Shown piece by piece: positions 1 to 5,886 of a stretch of DNA of 8,202 nucleotides; position 1 is the stretch's first letter; the number at the start of each line of letters is the position of its first letter. Under the pieces are notes generated by a model. It was not told where the DNA came from. It searched no databases and was given only the letters and a program-made list of their open reading frames with translations. Source of the DNA: Actinobacteria bacterium UBA5976 (GTDB lineage Bacteria; Actinomycetota; Actinomycetes; S36-B12; UBA5976); NCBI GenBank assembly GCA_002430405.1, contig DJBM01000090.1, positions 1-8,202 on the forward strand, in the 5' to 3' direction. A program made the translations under genes and the position numbers.

Positions 1-706
1 AACTTTTGTGGGTGGTAGATGTCACCACATCGGCATAGGGCACGGGGTTGGGATAGGCGCCGCCCGCGATCAAGCCTGAATAATGCGCCATGTCCACCAT
101 CAGGTAGGCACCAATGCTTTTTGCCACCTCGGAAAACCGCTGCCAATCAATCTTGAGCGAATAGGCCGATGCCCCAGCGATGATGAGCTTGGGTTTGTGG
201 GTGTGTGCCATGCGCTCCATGGCGTCATAGTCAATCTCTTCAGCGGCGTTCAAACCATAGCTGACCACGTTGAACCATTTGCCACTCATGTTCAGATGCA
301 TGCCATGCGTCAAATGGCCACCTTCGGCCAAGCTCATGCCCATGATGGTGTCGCCAGGTTGCAGCAAGGCCAAGAACACGGATTGGTTGGCTTGCGAACC
401 CGAATTGGCCTGCACGTTGACGAAGTTCGCGCTGTAAAGCTCTTTGAGCCGGTCAATGCACAGTTGTTCAACGATGTCGACAAATTCACAACCACCGTAA
501 TAGCGCTTACCTGGATATCCTTCGGCGTATTTATTGCTAAGTACTGAGCCAAGCGCAGTTAATACAGCCGGTGAGGTGTAATTCTCTGATGCAATTAATT
601 GAATACCAGTGCGCAAGCGCGAAAGTTCATCAAGAAGAACTTTTGCAATTTCTGGGTCGGTTGAATTCAATTCATCGAAGTCTGATCCGAAAAATGTGTC
701 GCTCAT
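1..706 (-). CDS. glyA: Serine hydroxymethyltransferase, 5' part (3' end off the left edge); apparent chimera
   Basis: PLP enzyme that interconverts serine and glycine with tetrahydrofolate, the main cytosolic source of one-carbon units. Reading back from the ATG at 704-706, the frame is open to the window edge (235 codons). Visible SHMT hallmarks are the N-terminal LIASENYTSPAV block (about residues 37-48), SNKYAEGYPGKRYYGG (57-72), NSGSQANQ (101-108), GHLTHG (130-135), VDMAH (204-208) and TSTTHK (229-234), whose Lys234 is the expected PLP Schiff-base lysine, encoded at 5-7. The C-terminal half is missing. A good Shine-Dalgarno (AAAGGTGA, 713-720) fixes the start. It lies 59 nt downstream of tsaC, the usual actinobacterial position for glyA. 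Oddity: residues 1 to about 70 look actinobacterial and AT-rich (hand-counted GC about 40% over 481-720), whereas the remainder looks betaproteobacterial (about 54% GC over 1-480). The function call is secure; the integrity of the gene is not. Confidence 0.93.
   Translation of the reverse strand, partial: MSDTFFGSDFDELNSTDPEIAKVLLDELSRLRTGIQLIASENYTSPAVLTALGSVLSNKYAEGYPGKRYYGGCEFVDIVEQLCIDRLKELYSANFVNVQANSGSQANQSVFLALLQPGDTIMGMSLAEGGHLTHGMHLNMSGKWFNVVSYGLNAAEEIDYDAMERMAHTHKPKLIIAGASAYSLKIDWQRFSEVAKSIGAYLMVDMAHYSGLIAGGAYPNPVPYADVVTSTTHKS
482..529. other. Composition and ancestry breakpoint inside glyA
   Basis: Within the highly conserved SHMT segment coding for KYAEGYPGKRYYGGCEFV, GC content and codon preference change from the style of the rest of the window to a GC-richer style using many GCC, GGC, TTG and GTG codons. 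The frame continues without a stop or indel. The breakpoint is approximate because the conserved core hides the exact join. Causes could be misassembly through the conserved block or genuine homologous recombination. Confidence 0.6.
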
Positions 707-741
707 GTTTATTCACCTTTGGTACTCGAGGCGCTGGTGCG

Positions 742-764
742 CAAGCCACAAGTCTAAAGGCTTG
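742..764. repeat. Small inverted repeat between tsaC and glyA
   Basis: CAAGCC (742-747) and GGCTTG (759-764) form a perfect 6-bp stem with an 11-nt loop, just after the tsaC stop codon on the minus strand. A competing pairing exists between GTCTAA (752-757) and TTAGAC (770-775). No U-tract follows in the direction of transcription, so it is not a canonical intrinsic terminator. It may be a weak attenuator or processing site between tsaC and glyA, or chance. Confidence 0.3.
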
Positions 765-765
765 A

Positions 766-1425
766 CTACTTAGACGCAGAAGCGTCGATAACGGTAGGCA
801 TGGCCTCGCGGATTTGTGCCAATGTTAATGCGCCCTTGCGAATTAAGCGGATTTGGTCAGTCGTGGCATCAATTACCGTTGAAATTTCCCCAGTTAATTG
901 CCCACCATCTATATAGACATCAACCAATTCACCAAGTGCACTTTGGGCTTGTTCCACATTCTGGATCGCTGCCTCACCCGCGAGCTGCGCGCCCGTCATA
1001 ACTGTGGGGCCAATCTCGCTTAATACCGCAAGTGCTAGCTCATGATGTGGAACCCTAACTGCGAGCGCAGTTCCAGGCTGGCCTAAATTCCAGGAAAGTG
1101 AATCTTGGGCAACTGTCAAAATAGTTAACGAGCCAGGCAAAAAAACGCACGCTAAATCATTAGCGGCAACTGAAAAATTTGCAACGCCGCGAATGGTTTC
1201 AAGTGAGCCAGCAGCAACCGGCAGGGCTAAATCAGAAACTTGTTTTTTTGCCATCCGCAATTTTGTAATTGCGGCTGTATTAAAAGCATCGCAAATCACA
1301 GCGTAGGAGGTATCGGTTGGGATCACAGCTAAGCCGCCATTTTTCACGGCAGCAACGGCTGCGGCAACTGCAGTCTTAACTTGCGCTGCCGAGGAGGAGT
1401 TGGTTGCACTAAACACTTGTGACAC
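766..1425 (-). CDS. tsaC: Sua5/YrdC/YciO-family protein (threonylcarbamoyl-AMP synthase position), divergent active site
   Basis: Family members make threonylcarbamoyl-AMP from threonine, bicarbonate and ATP, the first step of t6A37 tRNA modification. The GTG at 1423-1425 is chosen as start because GGAGGA (1433-1438) sits 7 nt upstream and the prmC stop is 4 nt before it; this gives 219 aa, typical for a bacterial single-domain Sua5. An ATG at 1443 has no well-placed SD. Visible family features are GGLAVIPTDTSYAV (residues 30-43), a strand-rich core, RVPHH (124-128), STVID (182-186) and RLIRKGAL (193-200). However, the nucleotide-binding KxR...SxN tetrad is degraded: Lys60 is kept, but Arg becomes Gln62 and SxN becomes Gly145-Ala-Gln147. 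PTDTxYG also loses its Gly (Ala42). It could therefore be a YciO-like paralogue with another role or a decaying gene. The neighbourhood (prmC upstream, glyA downstream) is exactly that of actinobacterial sua5. Family membership is firm; TsaC activity is doubtful. Confidence 0.85.
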   Translation of the reverse strand: MSQVFSATNSSSAAQVKTAVAAAVAAVKNGGLAVIPTDTSYAVICDAFNTAAITKLRMAKKQVSDLALPVAAGSLETIRGVANFSVAANDLACVFLPGSLTILTVAQDSLSWNLGQPGTALAVRVPHHELALAVLSEIGPTVMTGAQLAGEAAIQNVEQAQSALGELVDVYIDGGQLTGEISTVIDATTDQIRLIRKGALTLAQIREAMPTVIDASASK

Positions 1426-1429
1426 AGTC

Positions 1430-2338
1430 CTATCCTCCAGCATTCTGAAATTTTGTCTGCTCCTGCGTACGCAAGGCAGTGGTGTATCTAGGAAGTTTGT
1501 TGTAGTCCTGATTGTCTTTAACCTGTGACCAAATTCCACTCATTTCCTTGAGCAAACTTGGCACGCTCTCTCCTTGCACATCAGCATGCTCCATTCCAAA
1601 AAAACCGCCAGGAGCCAATGCATCGGCTGCAACCAAGACAATATCGCGGGCCGCCGCTAATCCATCATCGCCACTAAATAACGCAATTGCTGGATCGTGG
1701 TCTCGGGCTTCAGGATCTCGAGGAATCATTGCATTTGGGATGTAAGGCGGATTGGAAACTACTGCAGCAAATTTTCCAGCGAGGTTGGCAAGTAATTCGC
1801 GATCCCCGGCATTACCGTGATGAACAATCACATGCGAACCTGTGGCTTCAAGCTGGGCCGCATGATCAATTACATTGTGTGTCAACCACTTCACGGCATC
1901 ATCGGATAGTTCGACTGCGTGCACGGTAGTTCCTGGAACTTCAAGTGCAAGGCAGAGCGCGATTGCGCCGCTGCCAGCACATAGATCGACTGCAAGTTTT
2001 CGCCCGGAAAGTGTTTTTAGATGCGAAATTGCGGCTTCCACCAATAATTCTGTTTCTGGACGTGGCACAAAAACTCCCCGGCCAACTGCAATTGAAATGT
2101 GACGAAAGTGCGCAACTCCAGTTAGGTGTTGCAGTGGCTCGCGATTGGCTCTCCGAGAAACCAGGGCTTCAAAATCAAAGTGCTGTTCCGCAGTAATTGA
2201 AGTTACTGTTAACAAATTCGAGCGTTCGATGCCAAGTACGTGAGCTAAAAGTATTTCCGCATCAACTTGTGGACTTCCGACGCCGGCTTGATCCAACAAT
2301 TTAGCAGCGGAATTAATAAGTGCAGTGATGGCAATCAT
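1430..2338 (-). CDS. prmC: Release factor glutamine methyltransferase
   Basis: SAM-dependent N5-methylation of the glutamine in the GGQ motif of RF1 and RF2, which raises peptide-release efficiency. The product is 302 aa from the ATG at 2336-2338. A TTG at 2342-2344, directly after the prfA stop, would add two residues: the upstream GGAG is 5 nt from the TTG and 11 nt from the ATG, so the start is not fully settled. Numbering from the ATG, the N-terminal helical substrate-binding domain (about 1-80) contains SPQVDAEILLAHVLG. The linker motif FVPRPETE (about 90-97) is followed by SAM motif I DLCAGSGAIAL (about 118-128), an acidic loop HAVELSDD and the catalytic NPPY (about 196-199), the signature of N5-glutamine methylation. 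It lies immediately downstream of its substrate gene prfA and is coupled to tsaC, as is standard in bacteria. Confidence 0.95.
   Translation of the reverse strand: MIAITALINSAAKLLDQAGVGSPQVDAEILLAHVLGIERSNLLTVTSITAEQHFDFEALVSRRANREPLQHLTGVAHFRHISIAVGRGVFVPRPETELLVEAAISHLKTLSGRKLAVDLCAGSGAIALCLALEVPGTTVHAVELSDDAVKWLTHNVIDHAAQLEATGSHVIVHHGNAGDRELLANLAGKFAAVVSNPPYIPNAMIPRDPEARDHDPAIALFSGDDGLAAARDIVLVAADALAPGGFFGMEHADVQGESVPSLLKEMSGIWSQVKDNQDYNKLPRYTTALRTQEQTKFQNAGG
1433..1438 (-). promoter_or_regulatory. Shine-Dalgarno that decides the tsaC GTG start
   Basis: GGAGGA on the minus strand lies inside the last codons of prmC and overlaps its TAG stop region, 7 nt before GTG 1425. Stop and start are separated by GACT only, so ribosomes ending prmC can reinitiate on tsaC. 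Confidence 0.7.
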
Positions 2339-2344
2339 GGCCAA

Positions 2345-3427
2345 TTAATCTCCGAAAGTTGCCAAGCGCTCTTTGGTATCTGCTTCGATGCAGGCGCCAA
2401 TCACAGGATCCAAGTCGCCATTCATTACGGCGTCCAAGTTATTGCTCTTGAAACCAACGCGGTGATCAGCCAGACGATTTTCTGGGAAGTTATATGTACG
2501 AATTCGCTCCGAGCGATCAACGGTTCTAACCTGGCTTTTTCGCACGTCTGAGGCCGCAGCATTGGCAGCCTCTTGCGCTGCTGCCAGCATTCGGGCGCGC
2601 AGAATTCGCATCGCTGATTCTTTATTTTGAAGTTGTGACTTTTCGTTCTGACACGAAACGACAATTCCAGTTGGCATATGTGTGATGCGAACTGCAGAGT
2701 CAGTCGTGTTAACGCTTTGCCCGCCCGGGCCCGAAGATCTAAATACGTCAATGCGCAAATCATTTGGATCGATAGTGACGTCAACCTCCTCGGCTTCAGG
2801 AAGTACTAAAACTCCTGCTGCGGAAGTGTGAATACGTCCTTGCGATTCAGTTACTGGAACTCGCTGAACCCGGTGTACGCCACCTTCAAATTTAAGATTT
2901 GCAAACGGTGCATCCTCTGGTGGAACTACACCTTTTGATTTAACGGCTATCGCAATATCTTTATAGCCACCCATGTCGGATTCTTCGGCTTCTAAAACTT
3001 GAGTTGCCCAGCCACGCTTTTCCGCGTACTTCAAATACATGCGCATCAAATCGCCAGCAAATAGTGCTGATTCTTCGCCACCTGCGCCCGCTTTAATTTC
3101 AAGAATTACATCATTGCCATCCATTGGATCTCGCGGAATCAGCATTTCTTGCAGTTTTTCGGCAGCAAGATCTCGGGCAACCGCCATTTGGTCAGCTTCA
3201 GCTAAAAATGCTGCGTCTTCTTCGCCCATCTCGCGCGCGGCTTTTTCGTCGTCAAGTAATTGCAAGTACTCACGGTACTTGGCAACGACTGGCTTTAATT
3301 CCGCGTGACGCTTTCCAATACGCCTAGCTTCATTTGGATCACTATGAGTTGCCGGGTCGCTGAGTTTGGTTTCGAGATCAGTTAATTCAGTAACGATTGC
3401 TTCGACTTTGTTGAAGTCTTGCGCCAT
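2345..3427 (-). CDS. prfA: Peptide chain release factor 1
   Basis: Recognises UAA and UAG in the ribosomal A site and triggers hydrolysis of peptidyl-tRNA. The 360-aa length is normal for RF1. An N-terminal helical coiled domain (about 1-100) precedes the core AGAGGEES (113-120), the anticodon-mimicking tripeptide PVT (191-193) in RVPVTESQGRIHTSA, and the catalytic GGQ (235-237) in SSGPGGQSVNTTDSAVR. The PxT rather than SPF tripeptide marks RF1, not RF2; to my knowledge PVT in place of the E. coli PAT is common in actinobacteria. Start ATG 3425-3427 is supported by AAGGA (3434-3438) with 6-nt spacing. The gene follows rpmE after a strong terminator, so it needs read-through or its own promoter in the AT-rich leader (3428-3466), where no convincing promoter could be assigned. 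Gln237 is the presumed substrate of the adjacent prmC product. Confidence 0.98.
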   Translation of the reverse strand: MAQDFNKVEAIVTELTDLETKLSDPATHSDPNEARRIGKRHAELKPVVAKYREYLQLLDDEKAAREMGEEDAAFLAEADQMAVARDLAAEKLQEMLIPRDPMDGNDVILEIKAGAGGEESALFAGDLMRMYLKYAEKRGWATQVLEAEESDMGGYKDIAIAVKSKGVVPPEDAPFANLKFEGGVHRVQRVPVTESQGRIHTSAAGVLVLPEAEEVDVTIDPNDLRIDVFRSSGPGGQSVNTTDSAVRITHMPTGIVVSCQNEKSQLQNKESAMRILRARMLAAAQEAANAAASDVRKSQVRTVDRSERIRTYNFPENRLADHRVGFKSNNLDAVMNGDLDPVIGACIEADTKERLATFGD

Positions 3428-3466
3428 CAGGATTCCTTAGCTAGTAATAAATTAATTCGATATAAA

Positions 3467-3512
3467 AAATGAGGCGCTGTCATCATCCGAAGACGACGAC
3501 AACACCTCATTT
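3467..3512 (-). terminator. Strong intrinsic terminator downstream of rpmE (UUCG tetraloop)
   Basis: On the minus strand the RNA forms a 21-bp stem closed by a C(UUCG)G tetraloop, with left arm 3512 down to 3492, loop 3491-3488 and right arm 3487-3467. Its foot merges into a run of six U (3469-3464). Four stem pairs are G-U wobbles in the minus-strand RNA; in the plus-strand RNA these become A-C mismatches, so the hairpin is tuned for minus-strand transcription, i.e. for rpmE. It stands 6 nt after the rpmE stop and separates rpmE from prfA. Confidence 0.92.
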
Positions 3513-3518
3513 GAAAAG

Positions 3519-3728
3519 CTAGGACTGCTTACCGAAGCGCTTCTCGAACTTGGCTACGCGGCCACCAGTATCAAGAATCTTCTGCTTGCCCGTGTAAAAC
3601 GGGTGGCAAGCGCTGCACACGTCGGCGTGAATTGTGCCGCTCTTTTGGGTGCTGCGTGTGGTGAATGTGTTTCCGCAACCGCAGGTAACTGCAGTGTCTA
3701 CGTACTCTGGGTGAATTCCAGTCTGCAC
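3519..3728 (-). CDS. rpmE: Large-subunit ribosomal protein bL31, zinc-binding type
   Basis: Component of the 50S subunit located at the intersubunit bridge region. At 69 aa it has the expected length. The N-terminus MQTGIHPEY fits the GIHPxY signature of bL31. Four cysteines, C16 and C18 (CGC) plus C38 and C41 (CSAC), form the zinc ribbon of the C+ form, which bacteria usually replace with a C- paralogue when zinc is scarce. The C-terminal HPFYTGKQKILDTGGRVAKFEKRF is characteristic. The start is GTG at 3726-3728, with AAGGAG (3735-3740) 6 nt upstream; no other start fits the family. In actinobacteria rpmE normally directly follows rho; here three other genes intervene. A strong terminator follows, so L31 is probably mostly made from a monocistronic message. 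Confidence 0.97.
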   Translation of the reverse strand: MQTGIHPEYVDTAVTCGCGNTFTTRSTQKSGTIHADVCSACHPFYTGKQKILDTGGRVAKFEKRFGKQS

Positions 3729-3799
3729 GACTTACTCCTTATTAATACCGTGATCGGGTCGTAGGCTCGGATGCCGTACGTGAACCGACTAACCCCTTG

Positions 3800-3828
3800 A
3801 TTCTGCCAGTTTTTGGGCATTCCTACAA
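3800..3828 (-). promoter_or_regulatory. Candidate promoter for rpmE
   Basis: Minus strand: TTGTAG (3828-3823) as -35 and CAGAAT (3805-3800) as -10, separated by 17 nt. The -10 matches TATAAT at four of six positions. Predicted initiation near 3793 would give a leader of about 65 nt ahead of the GTG start. This is by eye only. Confidence 0.4.
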
Positions 3829-3860
3829 AACGCAAGCGAAAAACGCTAGGTATGTGCTCT

Positions 3861-3876
3861 TTGACAAGCAAGTCAA
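3861..3876. promoter_or_regulatory. Palindromic site upstream of kynureninase, possible operator
   Basis: TTGAC (3861-3865) and GTCAA (3872-3876) are perfect inverted half-sites around a 6-nt spacer, a 16-bp dyad of a size typical for dimeric regulators. It lies about 45 bp before the kynureninase start and between two divergent genes, so it could serve either. No regulator gene is in the window. The TTGACA it contains is too far from the best -10 (42 bp apart) to be its -35. Confidence 0.3.
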
Positions 3877-3908
3877 GGACTCAAACCCAGTAATCACGCT
3901 TTCAGATA

Positions 3909-3914
3909 TAACCT
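3909..3914 (+). promoter_or_regulatory. Candidate -10 element for a leaderless kynureninase mRNA
   Basis: TAACCT fits the TANNNT pattern and ends 7 nt before the ATG at 3922, so transcription would begin at or next to the start codon. No Shine-Dalgarno is present in the A/T-rich bases upstream. An alternative reading of the same region is TATAAC at 3907-3912. Confidence 0.45.
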
Positions 3915-3921
3915 ATAAAAC

Positions 3922-5205
3922 ATGTTCACTCGCGCCGATGCCCTCGCCCTAGATGCCGCCGATCCATTGGCCAAATACCGCGACGAGTTTGTGATCCAAG
4001 ATCCAGATATTTGCTACTTGGATGGAAATTCTCTTGGGCGACTGCCTAAAAAGACAGTTGAGACAATTAATGACTTCTTGGTTAATGGCTGGGGTTCCAA
4101 AATGGTGGACGGCTGGTCGGAATGGATTGATAAAGCGCAGTCCACAGGCGACCTCATTGGCCGCGCTGCCTTAGGTGCGGGCGCAGGACAAACACTTGCC
4201 ATGGACACAACAAGTGTTAACTTTTATCGCCTAGTGCGCGCCGCAATTTCCGCGCGCCCTGGTCGCCGGACAATAATTACCGATGAAGCAAACTTTCCTA
4301 CTGACCGCTACATCATGCAAGGTATTGCTGATGAACTGGATTTAAATCTGGTGATTATTCCTAATGAGCTAACTGAGCATGCATCTGGAGATTCAGTTAG
4401 CGACGAACGAGTAACTTCCAGCATTCTTGAGCCATATCTAAATGATGATGTTGCACTTGTAACGCTGTCAGTCGTTGCCTATCGCTCTGGCGCTCTTCAT
4501 GACATCAAGGAACTTACTGAATTAGTTCGATCATATGGCGCACTTATGATTTGGGATGCTAGTCACGCGGTTGGCGCCGTGGACATGCAATTTGATCGTG
4601 ACGGGGTAGATCTAGCAGTTGGCTGTACCTATAAATACGGTAACTCTGGACCAGGCTCACCTGCGTGGTTGTATGTCAGCAAAAAAATTCAGTCACAATT
4701 ACAAATGCCTATTCAAGGTTGGTTTGCTCAGCGCGAGCAATTTTTAATGGGCTCAAAATTTGATCAAACAGATGGAATGCGCGGCTTTCAAATTGCTTCG
4801 CCGTCAATTATTGGTTTGCTATGCATTGATGAAGGTTTTTCCATGATTGAGCGAGCATCAATTGCAGCCATCAACGCCAAGGCTTCTACGGGCACGGACA
4901 TGATGATAAAACTTCATGACCAATGGCTAGTTGAATTGGGTTATGAATTGATTACGCCACGAGACTCAAAACTGCGCGGTGGACACATCACTATTTATCA
5001 CCCAGAGGCTGGACAAATTGCCCGAGGTTTACGAGATCACAAAAAAGTTATTCCTGATTATCGTGCGCCAAATAGCATTCGGGTTGCTATTTCCCCACTG
5101 GCTACCACTTATTGCGAAGTATTCGATGGTTTTGAACGAATTCGGGATTACACCAAATCGGGGGAATACAAACAAATAGATCTCAGCAGTATCAAAGTCA
5201 CTTAA
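3922..5205 (+). CDS. kynU: Kynureninase
   Basis: PLP-dependent cytosolic hydrolase that cleaves kynurenine (or 3-hydroxykynurenine) to anthranilate (or 3-hydroxyanthranilate) and alanine, in tryptophan breakdown and de novo NAD synthesis. At 427 aa it is full length. In order: YLDGNSLGRLP (32-42), DEANFPTDRYI (121-131) for ring and phosphate contacts, VAYRSGALHDI (185-195), WDASHAVGAVD (211-221) with Asp212 and His215, then CTYKYGNSGPGSPAW (235-249) with Lys238 as the Schiff-base lysine. GWF (267-269) and MRGFQIASP (286-294) follow, and RGGHITI near 352. These are the family's blocks and no catalytic residue seems lost. No tryptophan 2,3-dioxygenase, formamidase or kynurenine monooxygenase is next to it, so its substrate source is unknown: salvage of external kynurenine or genes elsewhere. 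It is followed after 31 bp by the DUF4389 gene on the same strand. A palindrome upstream may regulate it; the mRNA looks leaderless. Confidence 0.95.
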   Translation: MFTRADALALDAADPLAKYRDEFVIQDPDICYLDGNSLGRLPKKTVETINDFLVNGWGSKMVDGWSEWIDKAQSTGDLIGRAALGAGAGQTLAMDTTSVNFYRLVRAAISARPGRRTIITDEANFPTDRYIMQGIADELDLNLVIIPNELTEHASGDSVSDERVTSSILEPYLNDDVALVTLSVVAYRSGALHDIKELTELVRSYGALMIWDASHAVGAVDMQFDRDGVDLAVGCTYKYGNSGPGSPAWLYVSKKIQSQLQMPIQGWFAQREQFLMGSKFDQTDGMRGFQIASPSIIGLLCIDEGFSMIERASIAAINAKASTGTDMMIKLHDQWLVELGYELITPRDSKLRGGHITIYHPEAGQIARGLRDHKKVIPDYRAPNSIRVAISPLATTYCEVFDGFERIRDYTKSGEYKQIDLSSIKVT

Positions 5206-5224
5206 TTATTCGCCGTCATGCGGC

Positions 5225-5230
5225 TAATGT
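5225..5230 (+). promoter_or_regulatory. Candidate -10 element for a leaderless DUF4389 mRNA
   Basis: TAATGT (TANNNT) ends 6 nt before the ATG at 5237, in the 31-bp gap after kynU. There is no Shine-Dalgarno. It suggests its own leaderless transcript in addition to any read-through from kynU; the -35 region (near 5202-5207, TTAATT) is weak. Confidence 0.42.
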
Positions 5231-5236
5231 GAAACT

Positions 5237-5833
5237 ATGGCTAATCAAATTGAAACCTTCATTACCGTTCAACTAGAGAATCGCGACCGGAAATCTGTTG
5301 CGCTTCGCATATTCTTAGTTATTCCGATTGCGATATTTCTCTCTTCCTTCACCGCTTTGTCGGGTTCTGGTGAGGCTTCAACTTTCTTAGTGGGCCTGAT
5401 ATTCATGCCAGTTGTACTCGCACTTGTCTTTAGAGGGATTTATCCTTCTTACGCATTGGCGTTCAATAAGTCACTCTTGTCACTTTCTACTCGCGTAACT
5501 GCCTACATTCTGGTGCTCAACGACAGTTATCCTTCAATCGAAGAAAGTGCCGACGTAAAGATTACGTTTCCTGAAATTGATGGGGGCGCTAAATTAAATC
5601 GTTACCTGCCATTAGTTAAGTGGCTACTTGCAGTACCGCTTTACATCGTTGGTTTGGTTTACGTTCTTTATGGGTTAGCGGTTTTACTCTTCGCGTGGTT
5701 TACGATTCTCTTTACGGGAAAGATGCCAGCGTCTAGTGGTGCGGTGCTCTTAGGAGTTACCCAGTATTGGAACCGCGTTTATGGCTATGCATTCCTGCTT
5801 GTTACCGATGAGTATCCAAGTTTCTCGCTTTAG
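5237..5833 (+). CDS. DUF4389-type integral membrane protein with an internal duplication
   Basis: Function unknown. The 198-aa product has about four hydrophobic segments: 22-41, 48-66, 126-148 and 149-162. The hallmark of the family, a Tyr-rich stretch ending in a (T/N)D-x-YPSF-like box, appears twice: RVTAYILVLNDSYPSI (86-101) and RVYGYAFLLVTDEYPSF (180-196). Each is preceded by a (Y/M)P-containing turn and a helix pair, so the protein looks like two half-repeats. DUF4389 is widespread in actinobacteria as a small membrane protein without an assigned role; I assign it from the LxTDEYPxFsL ending, from memory. Its immediate 3' partner is a convergent M14 peptidase and its 5' neighbour is kynU. 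No signal peptide is evident beyond the first membrane helix. Start ATG 5237 is the only sensible one; it lacks an SD. Confidence 0.75.
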   Translation: MANQIETFITVQLENRDRKSVALRIFLVIPIAIFLSSFTALSGSGEASTFLVGLIFMPVVLALVFRGIYPSYALAFNKSLLSLSTRVTAYILVLNDSYPSIEESADVKITFPEIDGGAKLNRYLPLVKWLLAVPLYIVGLVYVLYGLAVLLFAWFTILFTGKMPASSGAVLLGVTQYWNRVYGYAFLLVTDEYPSFSL

Positions 5834-5849
5834 TTTTTAATTATTTTTG

Positions 5850-5886
5850 CGAGGTCCTTTAGGCTAGGTGCGATTATGGCACCTCG
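5850..5886. terminator. Possible bidirectional hairpin between convergent genes
   Basis: Two nested inverted repeats share this short convergent gap: CGAGGT/ACCTCG (5850-5855 with 5881-5886) and AGGTGC/GCACCT (5866-5871 with 5879-5884, 7-nt loop overlapping the peptidase stop codon). T-rich DNA (5833-5848) follows the DUF4389 stop but precedes the hairpins on the plus strand, so neither strand shows a canonical hairpin plus U-tract. Termination here is inferred mainly from position. Confidence 0.3.

Noticed and set aside
83..547. 154-codon plus-strand open frame opposite glyA
   Set aside because: It lies antisense to a glyA frame with many SHMT motifs; its length follows from the GC-richer codon use of that segment, and its protein has no recognisable features.
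1243..1249. T7 homopolymer in tsaC as a possible frameshift explaining the odd KxR motif
   Set aside because: The frame is family-like on both sides of the run, so no net indel is present; Gln62 is encoded by a clean CAA.
1426..1539. Upstream extension of tsaC to 1539 or to the ATG at 1443
   Set aside because: These codons overlap prmC, are not family-like, and have no well-placed ribosome-binding site, whereas GTG 1425 has GGAGGA at 7 nt.
2425..2784. Minus-strand open frame overlapping prfA
   Set aside because: Out-of-frame shadow of prfA, which has its full motif set in the other frame.
3861..3889. TTGACA at 3861 as the -35 of a kynU promoter with 17-nt spacing
   Set aside because: The bases at the expected -10 (3884-3889) do not resemble a -10, and the better -10 is 42 bp away; the TTGAC is better explained as half of a dyad.
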